Shown here: positions 21,595-29,716 of the stretch, in pieces
Numbering within the stretch: the first letter of the stretch is position 1
Layout: the number at the start of each line of letters is the position of its first letter
Source: DASPXK01 sp035637315
GTDB lineage: Bacteria > Chloroflexota > UBA6077 > JACCZL01
Length of the DNA: 30,049 nt
Assembly: GCA_035637315.1 (NCBI GenBank)
Contig: DASPXK010000197.1
Span: forward strand, 1 to 30,049
Reading direction: 5' to 3'
The notes under the pieces: generated by a model
Told to the model about the DNA's origin: nothing
Seen by the model: only the letters and a program-made list of their open reading frames with translations
The model's database searches: none
Position numbers and translations under genes: made by a program

Positions 21595-22868
21595 GCGCGG
21601 TTGTCTTCGGACTCCTGATGGTGCTGCTCTTCGCGGGCTTCCCGATTGCCCTGTCGCTCGGGATATCGACCTCGGTGGTGCTCTACTACTTCACTACCGT
21701 CCCGCTGACGGCCATCCCGCAGAAGATCTTCACCAACCTGGACAGCTTCCCCCTGATCGCCGTGCCGCTCTTTATCCTGGCCAGCAACGTCTTCTCGGTC
21801 GGCGGAGTGGCCAGCCGCCTGATCCAGGTCTGCACCGCCTTTCTCGGACACATCAGCGGCGGACTGGCGCTCTCGGGCGTGGCCGCTTGCGCGTTGTTCG
21901 CGGCCGTGTCCGGGTCCAGCCCGGCCACGGTGATCGCTATCGGCAGCATCATGATCCCGGCCATGATCAAGGCCGGCTACCCGCGCAACTACGCAGTCGG
22001 CTCGATGGCCACGGCAGGCTCGCTTGGGATCATGATCCCGCCCAGCATCCCGTTGGTGCTGTACGGCTTCGTGACCAACGAGTCGGTCGGCAAGCTGTTC
22101 ATCGCCGGCATCCTGCCCGGCTTGCTGCTGGCCTCGATGCTGATGGCCGTTTGTTACGTGGTGGCGCGAGTGCGCAACTACCCGCGGACCGAACGCGTGA
22201 CCTGGCCGGAGCGCTGGCTGGCCCTCAAGGATGCCGCGCCAAGCATGCTGCTGCCGGTGATCATCATCGGCGGGATCTATGGAGGGATCTTCACGCCGAC
22301 TGAGGCGGCCGCCGTGGCCGTCATGGTAGGCGTCGTCGTCGGCATGTTCGTCCACCGCGAGCTGAAGCCGCGGGACTTCCCCAGGATCTTTATCGAGACC
22401 GGCAAGACTACGGCCATGCTGATGTTCATCATCACCATGGCACAGCTCTTCGCTTTCATTCTGACCAGTGAGCAGCTCCCCCACCGGCTGAGCCAGTTCG
22501 TGCTCGACCGGGACCTATCGCCCTGGATGGTGCTGCTGCTGATCAACGTGCTCTTGTTCTTCGCTGGCGACTTCATGGACGCGGCGCCGATCATCCTGAT
22601 CATGTCGCCGATCTTCCATCCGATCGCCAAGTCGGTCGGGATCGATCCGATCCATCTTGGCATCGTGATGACGATGAACATGGAGATGGGCATGATCACG
22701 CCGCCGGTCGGGTTGAACCTGTACGTGGCGAGCGGGATCGCCAAGATGCCGCTGTACGACGTCATGAAGGCGGCCGCGCCATGGATTCTGGTGGTCGTCG
22801 CCTGCCTGATCGTCGTCACCTACGTCCCCTGGATCAGCCTGTTCCTGCCCAACTTGCTGTACCGCTGA
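21591..22868 (+). CDS. dctM: TRAP transporter large membrane subunit (DctM)
   Basis: This 425-residue protein with about 12 membrane helices is the ion-coupled permease of the transporter. The DedA/DctM N-terminus (LLMVLLFAGFPIALSLGIST) is followed by IPLFILASNV-like sequence (FPLIAVPLFILASNVFSVGG). Then come VAACALFAAVSGSSPATVIAIG, and GSLGIMIPPSIPLVLYG, the conserved IPPS motif. Later TPTEAAAVAV and ITPPVGLNLYVASGIA match the second half of the internal repeat. The length is typical (about 425). It is the last gene of the operon; only a weak hairpin (22876-22887) follows, so termination is unclear. Confidence 0.96.
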   Translation: MSAVVFGLLMVLLFAGFPIALSLGISTSVVLYYFTTVPLTAIPQKIFTNLDSFPLIAVPLFILASNVFSVGGVASRLIQVCTAFLGHISGGLALSGVAACALFAAVSGSSPATVIAIGSIMIPAMIKAGYPRNYAVGSMATAGSLGIMIPPSIPLVLYGFVTNESVGKLFIAGILPGLLLASMLMAVCYVVARVRNYPRTERVTWPERWLALKDAAPSMLLPVIIIGGIYGGIFTPTEAAAVAVMVGVVVGMFVHRELKPRDFPRIFIETGKTTAMLMFIITMAQLFAFILTSEQLPHRLSQFVLDRDLSPWMVLLLINVLLFFAGDFMDAAPIILIMSPIFHPIAKSVGIDPIHLGIVMTMNMEMGMITPPVGLNLYVASGIAKMPLYDVMKAAAPWILVVVACLIVVTYVPWISLFLPNLLYR

Positions 22869-23017
22869 CGGCCGGGAGATCCATCTCGGCGGTCTCAGCG
22901 GTGGCCAGTGGAACTGCGTGAAAACGTCGCGTGCGCGGCAAATCTTCGCGCCCGGACATCGATTCCGGACCATGGGACAAGGGCGTCGGGCAGCGCGCTA
23001 CTCATGGCCGCCGGGGC

Positions 23018-23049
23018 TTGACCGGACGAGGTATCTCTGGGTAGGATAC
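23018..23049 (+). promoter_or_regulatory. Promoter and possible operator of the toxin-antitoxin operon
   Basis: TTGACC (23018-23023) and TAGGAT (23042-23047) are 18 bases apart, 37 bases before the antitoxin start. The inverted repeat GTATC (23031-23035) and GATAC (23045-23049) covers the -10 region, where antitoxin binding would repress, as is usual for type II modules. Confidence 0.55.
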
Positions 23050-23083
23050 TGTACAGAAACTTGGACAAACGAGGGCAACCCAG

Positions 23084-23386
23084 ATGGCGCTAGTGGACAC
23101 GGCGGACCTGATCTCCATTTCGGACGCCAGCAAGATCGGGCTCTCTGCCCTCGTTCGGGAGGCCGAGGCAGGCCACGAGCAGGTCGTCTTGCGCAACAAC
23201 AGGCCCGTCGCGGCCGTCGTGAGCATAAGGCGGCTCGAGCAGCTTCAGCAGCTACAGGAGGACATGCTGGATGTCTCCCTGGCCGCTGCTCGCATGTTGA
23301 CAACTGGGCCGCGCCGGCGCTCTCTCGACGAGATCCTCATACAGTTCGGCTACACCCGGGAGCAGGTCGGCGATCTGTCCGACTAG
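23084..23386 (+). CDS. Antitoxin of the Phd/YefM family
   Basis: This 100-residue protein has the Phd/YefM layout. An N-terminal DNA-binding part (ISISDASKIGLSALVREAEAG) is followed by the strand pair EQVVLRNNRPVAAVVSI, characteristic of the family. The C-terminal half (RLEQLQQLQEDML to EILIQFGYTREQVGDLSD) should wrap around and neutralise the toxin. The stop codon is immediately followed by the toxin start (TAGATG), implying translational coupling and excess antitoxin. It probably represses its own promoter through the inverted repeat upstream. The region just before it looks like plain intergenic DNA without insertion sequences. Confidence 0.88.
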   Translation: MALVDTADLISISDASKIGLSALVREAEAGHEQVVLRNNRPVAAVVSIRRLEQLQQLQEDMLDVSLAAARMLTTGPRRRSLDEILIQFGYTREQVGDLSD

Positions 23387-23782
23387 ATGCGGGTTCCGGT
23401 CGAGCTGATAGACGAGGCCGTCGACGATCTCATCCGATACGCGGAGACTGGCAACCTCCCGCTCTTCCTGAAGAAGTTGATCCGGCTGGAAGCAGTCGGC
23501 GAGGACGCCGGCCTGCCGCTCGGAAGAGGCCTTACGGGCTGGCGAAGGATTGTCGTCGGCGACCGGAACTGGCGGATCATCTTCACCACCAACCCGGAGG
23601 AGACGATCGCGACGGTCTGGGTCATCGGCGACCGGGACGATGCCGCATGCTATGAGCACGCCGAGCGACGGCTCCACGCGCTGGGAAAGGCCAATCCGCA
23701 AGCTGCCAGTCTCGCAGCCGTGATGTTCCAGCTCAGCCAGATGCAGAAGGCCGCTAAGCGGAGGAAGAGACGGAAGCGGTGA
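23387..23782 (+). CDS. Toxin of the RelE/ParE family with a basic C-terminal extension
   Basis: The first 90 residues of this 131-residue protein have the RelE/ParE fold order: two helices (VELIDEAVDDLIRYAE and LFLKKLIRLEAVGED), then strands GWRRIVVGDRNWRIIFTT and TVWVIGDRDDAACYEHA. It either cleaves mRNA on the ribosome (RelE-like) or poisons gyrase (ParE-like); sequence alone does not decide. The extra 30-40 residues end MQKAAKRRKRRKR, a strongly basic tail not usual in short RelE/ParE toxins and possibly nucleic-acid binding. It starts directly after the antitoxin stop. Confidence 0.86.
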   Translation: MRVPVELIDEAVDDLIRYAETGNLPLFLKKLIRLEAVGEDAGLPLGRGLTGWRRIVVGDRNWRIIFTTNPEETIATVWVIGDRDDAACYEHAERRLHALGKANPQAASLAAVMFQLSQMQKAAKRRKRRKR

Positions 23783-23824
23783 GTTGCGCAGCGTCCGAAC
23801 AGCGCTAGAGTCTGCACCGGGGCA

Positions 23825-25546
23825 GTGAGGGAGCAGAGCGCCGCTCCCTGGCGGCCGTGGCGCAGGGGACTGGGCGTAGCCGTGGGGATCGGGGGGATCC
23901 TGGCGGCCTACGGATGGCTGGTAGCTCCCCAGTTGGGAAAACCGCTCGTCTACGACGACGTCAACTTCGCGCTGGCGGCGGAGGCGATCGCGCGGACCGG
24001 GCTGCCCCACGGCAACCAGGGCTACTTGCTGCATCTGTACGACCAGCAAGAACAGTGGGCGCTCTGGCATCCGCCGCTCTACCTGTACGCCCTGGGGGTG
24101 ACGATGGCCCTCTTCGGGCCAGGCGAGACGGCCGCGAGGGCGCCAGGCGTGCTCTGCCAGCTCGTGGCGGCCGGCTTCGCCTTCGACCTGGCTCGGCGCA
24201 TGGCTACCTCTGGATGCAAAGACGCGACCAGTGGCGCGGTGGCGGGCGTGCTAGCGGTGGCGCTGTTCCTGTTGTGCCCACTCACCGTCCAGGCCGCGCT
24301 CATCCTTGACATCGACAACACCTTGCTGATGGTGCTGCTCACCGTCTACGTCTGGCTGGTCGCGCGACTTGCTGACCGCTGGCCGCCGCGGACCGTGGTG
24401 GGCTTTGGATTGCTGTACGCGGTTAGCCTGTGGACCAAGCTGACCACGCCGTTCATCCTCCTGGCAGGACTCGCATTCACCCGTCTCTTCCAGGGCATTG
24501 GAGTACGCGGGGTCCTCGAAGCCCTCGTCGTGGGCGCGCTCGGCTGGGTCCTGTTCGCGGCCTCCTGGCTCGCCTATACGGGCCTGACCTCAGCGCCGCT
24601 GAGCTACACGTTCGACGTAGCCTACTTCGAAGCCATTGAGAGCGGGGCCAGCACGCGCGAGCGCTTCGCCTCGTTGGCGGCGTTCTCCTCCGGCACAGCG
24701 CCGGCGATTCTCTGGATCGGGCCGTTCTTCTGCCTGCTCTTCGTCGCCACCGGCCTGCCGCGCCTGCACCGGCTGCTGCGTGGCCGAGGGCTGGAGCCGT
24801 CCGATCTTGCGATCGTATTGGGCGCGGCCATCTACCTGGCGTACATGGTGAAGCTGGCCGGCAACTTTCCCAAGTACCACGCAGCGATGCTGCCGCTCTG
24901 GGCAGCTGGCAGCGGAGCGCTGGTCGCGCGGTCGGCTGGACGTCCGAGCTGGGCCCAGTTAGCCGTTGCCGGCGTGGGGCTGCTGGCGGCCGGCGCCTGG
25001 CTCGGCACCCGTACCCCAGCGCTGTGGACGATCCAGTTCACGCCGCCGCTGGTGCGGTTGCTGATCGTGGTGCCGGGCCTCGTCGGCCTGGCGCTCGTGG
25101 GCCTATGGGCCCAGCTCGGGCGGGCCAATCCACTGCGCGCAGCGCCCGTGGCGTTGGCCGTATTGACGCTGGCGTGGTCGCTGGCGCTCGACGTTCACCA
25201 GCGTGGCTTTCCGGGCTCGACGACCTACTTCTACGGCCGCCATGGCCAGATCGAGGCAGCCCGCGCGCTGGATGAGCGCCTCAGGCCCGGCGAGCTGTAC
25301 GTTGGCGCCAAAGAGGTGGCCTGGTACAGCCACGACCGCAACTTCGTCGATCAGGACTCGTGGCACCACGTAGTCTGGGAACTGGGCAAGGGCTTCGACG
25401 GGACCTGGTTGGGGCAGGACGTTCGGCTGCTCGCCTTGGAAGTGGGCGAGCCGTCGTTCAAGGCCGCGTACGATGGCGTACTGCTGCCGCGCTACCAGGT
25501 CGTCGGCGAGTTCGGCAACTTCATGCTGTTCGAACGCACCACGTAG
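23825..25546 (+). CDS. Polytopic membrane glycosyltransferase, PMT/ArnT-like (GT-C fold)
   Basis: This 573-residue membrane protein has about twelve hydrophobic helices and a soluble C-terminal domain from about residue 460. The first outer loop has VYDDVNFALAAEAI with Asp44-Asp45 as the likely catalytic acid pair, and later WHPPLYLY, a typical PMT_2/ArnT motif contacting the lipid-linked donor. It differs from the glycosyltransferase at 10449-12089 in loop motifs, so they are distant paralogs, not a recent duplication. The acceptor is unknown. The GTG start has little upstream signal. Its stop codon is part of repeat family B copy 3, which separates it from the convergent sigma factor gene. 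Confidence 0.85.
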   Translation: MREQSAAPWRPWRRGLGVAVGIGGILAAYGWLVAPQLGKPLVYDDVNFALAAEAIARTGLPHGNQGYLLHLYDQQEQWALWHPPLYLYALGVTMALFGPGETAARAPGVLCQLVAAGFAFDLARRMATSGCKDATSGAVAGVLAVALFLLCPLTVQAALILDIDNTLLMVLLTVYVWLVARLADRWPPRTVVGFGLLYAVSLWTKLTTPFILLAGLAFTRLFQGIGVRGVLEALVVGALGWVLFAASWLAYTGLTSAPLSYTFDVAYFEAIESGASTRERFASLAAFSSGTAPAILWIGPFFCLLFVATGLPRLHRLLRGRGLEPSDLAIVLGAAIYLAYMVKLAGNFPKYHAAMLPLWAAGSGALVARSAGRPSWAQLAVAGVGLLAAGAWLGTRTPALWTIQFTPPLVRLLIVVPGLVGLALVGLWAQLGRANPLRAAPVALAVLTLAWSLALDVHQRGFPGSTTYFYGRHGQIEAARALDERLRPGELYVGAKEVAWYSHDRNFVDQDSWHHVVWELGKGFDGTWLGQDVRLLALEVGEPSFKAAYDGVLLPRYQVVGEFGNFMLFERTT

Positions 25547-25591
25547 GGGCGGACCCGAGTGTCCGCCCAGGGCGCATACACGGCTGCGCCC

Positions 25592-25595
<4 letters not shown>
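25543..25595. repeat. Palindromic repeat family B, copy 3; supplies both flanking stop codons
   Basis: This 53-base element GTAGGGG...CCCCTAC contains hairpins GGGCGGAC/GTCCGCCC and GGGCGCA/TGCGCCC. The TAG of its left end (25544-25546) is the stop of the glycosyltransferase. The CTA of its right end (25592-25594) is the TAG stop of the minus-strand sigma factor gene. It should terminate both transcripts. Confidence 0.85.
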
Positions 25596-26557
<962 letters not shown>

Positions 26558-26620
26558 GTGTTGATCGCTCCTTTTGCGGGCCGGACGAATCGTGTGCGTC
26601 GACCGGCCTTCTATCTGTAT

Positions 26621-26646
26621 AACGGTACCTGATTCGGAAAAGTTCC
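26621..26646 (-). promoter_or_regulatory. ECF-type promoter of the sigma factor gene
   Basis: On the minus strand GGAAC (26646-26642), an 18-base spacer, then GTT (26623-26621). This is the arrangement of SigE/SigR-class ECF promoters (GGAAY-N16-18-GTT). The -10 side also reads TTATACAG, a passable TATAAT-like box. The start codon is about 64 bases downstream. Confidence 0.5.
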
Positions 26647-26670
26647 CGACTCCCGACCGGCCGACCGAAT

Positions 26671-27801
26671 CTACGTCGTGGCGCGCAGTCCATAGATGGC
26701 ACCCGCCTTGTCGTCCGTTACATAAAGGGTGCCATCGCGGGCGACGAACGGGCCAACCGGTCGTCCCCACGATTCGTCTCCGACCAGCCAACCGCGAATG
26801 AAGTCGACGGGCGCCTGAGGTTGCCCGTCGCGGACCGGCACGCGGACTACGCTGTAGCCAACCGGGTGCTCGCGCACCGCTGAGCCGTGAAGCGCAACGA
26901 AGAGGTCGCCGCGGTACTGGGGCGGAAACTGGCCTGCCTCGTAAAACGCCAGGCCGAGCGGCGCGGCGTGGGCTGGCAGATCAAGGGCGGGCGGCTCGGT
27001 TCGGGCGCAGCGCTCAGAGCTGCCGAACGCTGGATCGACGATCCGCTCCCCATAGCAAAACGGGTAGCCGTAGTCGGCTCCCGCGCGCAGGACGTTCAGC
27101 TCGTCGGGTGGCACGTCCTCGCCCATCTCGTTGCGCTCGTTCTCGGTCACCCACAGCGGACCGCCGCCCGGCTGCCAGGCCAAACCGACGGCGTTGCGCA
27201 GCCCGCGCGCGTACAGCTCGCCACCGCTGCCGTCCAGGTTGAACCGCCAGACCGCGGCCCGCGTGGGATCGCGCTCGACACACGCGTCACAGCTCGAGCC
27301 AATCGAAACGTACAGCCTGCCGTCCGGACCCAGCGCGAGCGATCTGGTCACGTGCTGGCCGCCGCCGGGCAGGCGGATTATCTCGCGCGCGGTAGACCCG
27401 TCCCACCACACGTCGAGTCGCAAAACGCGGTCGGTCGTGGCCACGAACAGCGCGTCGCCGGCGAACGCGAGCCCATGCGGAATGTCCAGGCCGATCAGGA
27501 TCGGGACGATGTCGTCGGCAGCACCGTCGCCGTCGCGATCGGCGAGCTTGATCACGCGGCCCTCCCACTGCTGGGACAGGACCAGCTCGCCGCTGGGGCT
27601 CTGGGCCAGCATGCGCGCGCTGCCCAGCCCGGACGCGAAGACCTGGATGTCGAAGCCGTCGGTGACCCAGAGGGTAACCTCGCCCGACCCACCCGCCAGC
27701 GGCAGGCGCAGGTTGTGGGGCACCAGCGCCACCTCGGGTCCGGCAGCGGTCGGATACAACGCCGTCAAGACTGCAAATAACGGCAATACGGCGCGCCACA
27801 T
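26671..27801 (-). CDS. Secreted sorbosone/glucose-dehydrogenase-like beta-propeller protein
   Basis: This 376-residue protein has a signal peptide (residues 1-20, MWRAVLPLFAVLTALYPTAA) and a six-bladed beta-propeller of the GSDH/L-sorbosone dehydrogenase type, which binds PQQ and oxidises sugars or aldoses. Typical features are the Ca-loop-like DRDGDGAADD (about 88-97), PHGLAFAGDALFVA, LALGPDGRLYVSIGSSC (active-site region), GLRNAVGLAWQP, ADYGYPFCYG and the last blade PVGPFVARDGTLYVTDD. Cys residues in SSCDAC and near ERCAR may form disulfides. ATG 27801 follows AGAGGGGTG; the longer frame to 28224 runs antisense to the next gene and is rejected. Enzymatic activity is not proven, since many relatives have no known substrate. 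Confidence 0.88.
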   Translation of the reverse strand: MWRAVLPLFAVLTALYPTAAGPEVALVPHNLRLPLAGGSGEVTLWVTDGFDIQVFASGLGSARMLAQSPSGELVLSQQWEGRVIKLADRDGDGAADDIVPILIGLDIPHGLAFAGDALFVATTDRVLRLDVWWDGSTAREIIRLPGGGQHVTRSLALGPDGRLYVSIGSSCDACVERDPTRAAVWRFNLDGSGGELYARGLRNAVGLAWQPGGGPLWVTENERNEMGEDVPPDELNVLRAGADYGYPFCYGERIVDPAFGSSERCARTEPPALDLPAHAAPLGLAFYEAGQFPPQYRGDLFVALHGSAVREHPVGYSVVRVPVRDGQPQAPVDFIRGWLVGDESWGRPVGPFVARDGTLYVTDDKAGAIYGLRATT

Positions 27802-27856
27802 GCGCAACACCCCTCTAGAATTAACAGACGAGGGTGTGCGCGACCCGTTGCGCTGC

Positions 27857-29191
27857 TTACTGCACAGCTCGGAAGACCAGGCCGGTCGGCGCCTTTGGAT
27901 AGAAGAAGGTCGACTTCTCGGGCATTCGCTCGCCGGCCAGGGCGACCGCTGCGATCTGCTCGATGTGCGTCGGGTTGAGCAGGACCGCGAGCTGCCGCTG
28001 GCCCTCGCGGACGCGGCCGAACGCCTCATGGGCGTCGTGGGTGTATTCGACAGCGTCCTCGAGGCCCAGGGCGCGCTCGGCAAGGAGCGGCCTAATGACC
28101 GCCGAGTCGGCCAGGACCACGTCAAGCTGCTGCCAGCTGGGGTCATGGTCTCGCGGCACGCTCGGCGGCAGGGCCTTGCGGTCTCGCAGCGACAGGATGC
28201 CGAAGATGCTCGGATCGGGACCATACACGCCGATCACGCGGTCTGCCTGACCCTGCGATCCAAGCTGGGCGACGAAGGCGTCGACTTGCTCGGCGGGCGC
28301 GTCCTCCCAAACGGGGTAGTACTCGGAGTGAAACTCGGGCGAGAGGCGCTCCTCCAGCTCAGCCGCGTCGAGCCCATCCAGGCCGCGCAGCAAGCGGTGG
28401 ATCGGCAGGATGACCAATCCTGGATCGTCCTGGGCGATCAGGTGCATCATCACGAAGTTGGCTGGGTGGCCTGCCGGCAGCTTGCCACCAGACGCCTCGC
28501 GGACCTCGTCGCGGTACCTCAGGGCCGTCTCGTAGCGATGGTGGCCGTCCGCGATGAAGAGCGGTCGATCCGCGAAGAACCGTCTGACGGCCTCGACCGG
28601 TCCGGGCTCGTCCAGCACCCACAGGCGGTGACCCACGCCACCCAGGTCGGTCCCCTCGGCCAGCGGGGGTCGGGCAGTGGCCCACGCCCACACGGCCGAA
28701 ACCGCGTCCTCGGTGTCGCCGTCGCGCTGAAAGAAGGCCAGGACCGGGCTAAGGTTGGCCCTGGTCGCTGTCAGGAGCTTGAGCCGATCAGCCTTGGGAC
28801 GATCGTGCGTCCGCTCGTGCGGCAGCACGACGCCGCGTTCCCACGGCTCCAAGCGGACGGCAGCTATGAGCTCGCGGCGGACGACCACCTCGCCGGCGTG
28901 CTCGAATGAGGCCTCGTGCAGGTGGAAGGAGGGGCGCGGGTCTTCGGACAGCACGCCTTGCTCACGCCACTCCCGAAGCGTCGCCGCAGCCCGCACGTAG
29001 CGATCGGGGTCCTCACTGGCAACGGAGGCGGTGCTCAGCTCCAGTCGGATGGCGTTGTAGGGGTCGAGCTCGCGATAGCGACGCTCGTCCTCGGCATCGA
29101 CGACGTCGTACGGCGGACACAGCACGCGCCCCAGGTCGCTCACGCGCCGCGGGTCATACCTGAGCCCGGCGAACGGGCGAACCTCAGCCAT
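27857..29191 (-). CDS. DUF1015 family protein
   Basis: This 444-residue cytoplasmic protein belongs to DUF1015, as shown by the opening PFAGLRYDPRRVSDLGRVLC and PPYDVVDAEDERRYRELDP. Later come LPHERTHDRPKADRLKLL, FIADGHHRYETALRYRDE (GHHRYET is diagnostic) and the C-terminal FPKAPTGLVFRAV. Some members (SbnI-like) are ADP/ATP-dependent free serine kinases; others have no known role. In this family the His-His-Arg motif contributes to the active site. I chose ATG 29191, the start of the conserved sequence. No ribosome binding site precedes it, but a -10 box ends 7 bases upstream, so the mRNA may be leaderless. It leads a minus-strand series with the propeller and sigma genes. Confidence 0.9.
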   Translation of the reverse strand: MAEVRPFAGLRYDPRRVSDLGRVLCPPYDVVDAEDERRYRELDPYNAIRLELSTASVASEDPDRYVRAAATLREWREQGVLSEDPRPSFHLHEASFEHAGEVVVRRELIAAVRLEPWERGVVLPHERTHDRPKADRLKLLTATRANLSPVLAFFQRDGDTEDAVSAVWAWATARPPLAEGTDLGGVGHRLWVLDEPGPVEAVRRFFADRPLFIADGHHRYETALRYRDEVREASGGKLPAGHPANFVMMHLIAQDDPGLVILPIHRLLRGLDGLDAAELEERLSPEFHSEYYPVWEDAPAEQVDAFVAQLGSQGQADRVIGVYGPDPSIFGILSLRDRKALPPSVPRDHDPSWQQLDVVLADSAVIRPLLAERALGLEDAVEYTHDAHEAFGRVREGQRQLAVLLNPTHIEQIAAVALAGERMPEKSTFFYPKAPTGLVFRAVQ

Positions 29192-29198
29192 CGGCACG

Positions 29199-29204
29199 AG
29201 TATA
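29199..29204 (-). promoter_or_regulatory. -10 box (TATACT) placed for a leaderless DUF1015 transcript
   Basis: On the minus strand TATACT (29204-29199) ends 7 bases before ATG 29191, which puts the expected transcription start on the start codon. The bases between (CGTGCCG) carry no ribosome binding site. The -35 region is weak. Confidence 0.45.
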
Positions 29205-29262
29205 ACAACGGTCAGACGGCCAGACCGGGTGTCACGAAATAATCTCAAAGTGAACCCAGGCG

Positions 29263-29292
29263 TTGAAATTCCCGTCTTAATCGGCGTAGGGT
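29263..29292 (+). promoter_or_regulatory. Weak candidate promoter of the LysM lipoprotein gene
   Basis: TTGAAA (29263-29268), an 18-base spacer and TAGGGT (29287-29292). The -35 box is good, but the -10 matches in only three of six bases, and it ends 9 bases before the ATG. The same TAGGG could instead serve as ribosome binding site. Confidence 0.3.
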
Positions 29293-29301
29293 GAATCCAG
29301 C

Positions 29302-29673
29302 ATGACGCGGGCCCGGAGGCGCCGTCTGGCGAGCGCGCTGGTCGTGGCGGCTCTGTTCGCGCCCGGCTGCAACTTCGGGGCCCAGGTCACGCCCACCTCC
29401 ACAGCGCCAGCCACTTCCCCCGCCGCATCTCCCTCGCCGGCCGCCTCGCCGGCGCAAATCTTGCCGTCGCCCTCGCCAAGTCCATCGCCGACGCCGGCCG
29501 GCGAGAGCTACACGGTGGCGGAAGGGGACACCCTCGTCATCATCGCAGAGCGCCTCTACGGCGACGGCAATCTCTGGCGCCGAATCTACGACGCGAATCG
29601 CGAGGCGATCGGGAACAATCCGGACAACGTGCGGGCTGGCACTGTTCTCAGGATTCCGCCCAAGCCCCAGTAG
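29302..29673 (+). CDS. LysM-domain lipoprotein
   Basis: A 123-residue exported protein. A basic n-region (MTRARRRRLA) and hydrophobic core end at the lipobox APGC (Cys23). Residues 28-66 are a Ser/Pro/Ala linker with repeated SPSP units. Residues 68-119 form one LysM domain (SYTVAEGDTLVIIAERLYGD, then NLWRRIYDANREAI and VRAGTVLRIPP), which binds N-acetylglucosamine-containing glycans such as peptidoglycan. The protein is thus a lipid-anchored cell-wall-binding module without a catalytic domain, perhaps a tether. It is followed by a small palindrome and another lipoprotein gene on the same strand. Confidence 0.92.
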   Translation: MTRARRRRLASALVVAALFAPGCNFGAQVTPTSTAPATSPAASPSPAASPAQILPSPSPSPSPTPAGESYTVAEGDTLVIIAERLYGDGNLWRRIYDANREAIGNNPDNVRAGTVLRIPPKPQ

Positions 29674-29689
29674 CCCGCCTGAGGCGGGC
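29673..29689. terminator. Small GC hairpin after the LysM gene
   Basis: GCCCGCC-TGA-GGCGGGC forms a perfect 7-bp stem starting on the last base of the LysM stop codon. There is no T run, so termination is likely partial. It matches the palindrome at 16515-16531. Confidence 0.45.
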
Positions 29690-29716
29690 CAGCACGAGCC
29701 ACTCTCAAAGGACTCG

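Noticed and set aside
22872..22889. Terminator after dctM
   Set aside because: Only a 5-bp GAGAT/ATCTC stem with interrupted flanks and no T run; too weak to call.
22918..23655. 245-codon plus-strand frame over the toxin-antitoxin genes
   Set aside because: It is out of frame with two recognisable genes and has shadow-type composition rich in Arg, Gly and Pro.
26558..26791. 78-residue N-terminal extension of the sigma factor
   Set aside because: It crosses the promoter and the end of the propeller gene. The conserved region 1.2 and a good ribosome binding site mark ATG 26557.
27807..27837. Inverted repeat ACACCC...GGGTGT between the DUF1015 and propeller genes
   Set aside because: Arms are short with mismatches and an 18-base or longer loop; no evidence of a terminator or operator role.
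27802..28224. N-terminal extension of the beta-propeller protein
   Set aside because: It overlaps the DUF1015 coding region and is Ser/Arg-rich low-complexity sequence. A clear signal peptide and ribosome binding site occur at ATG 27801.
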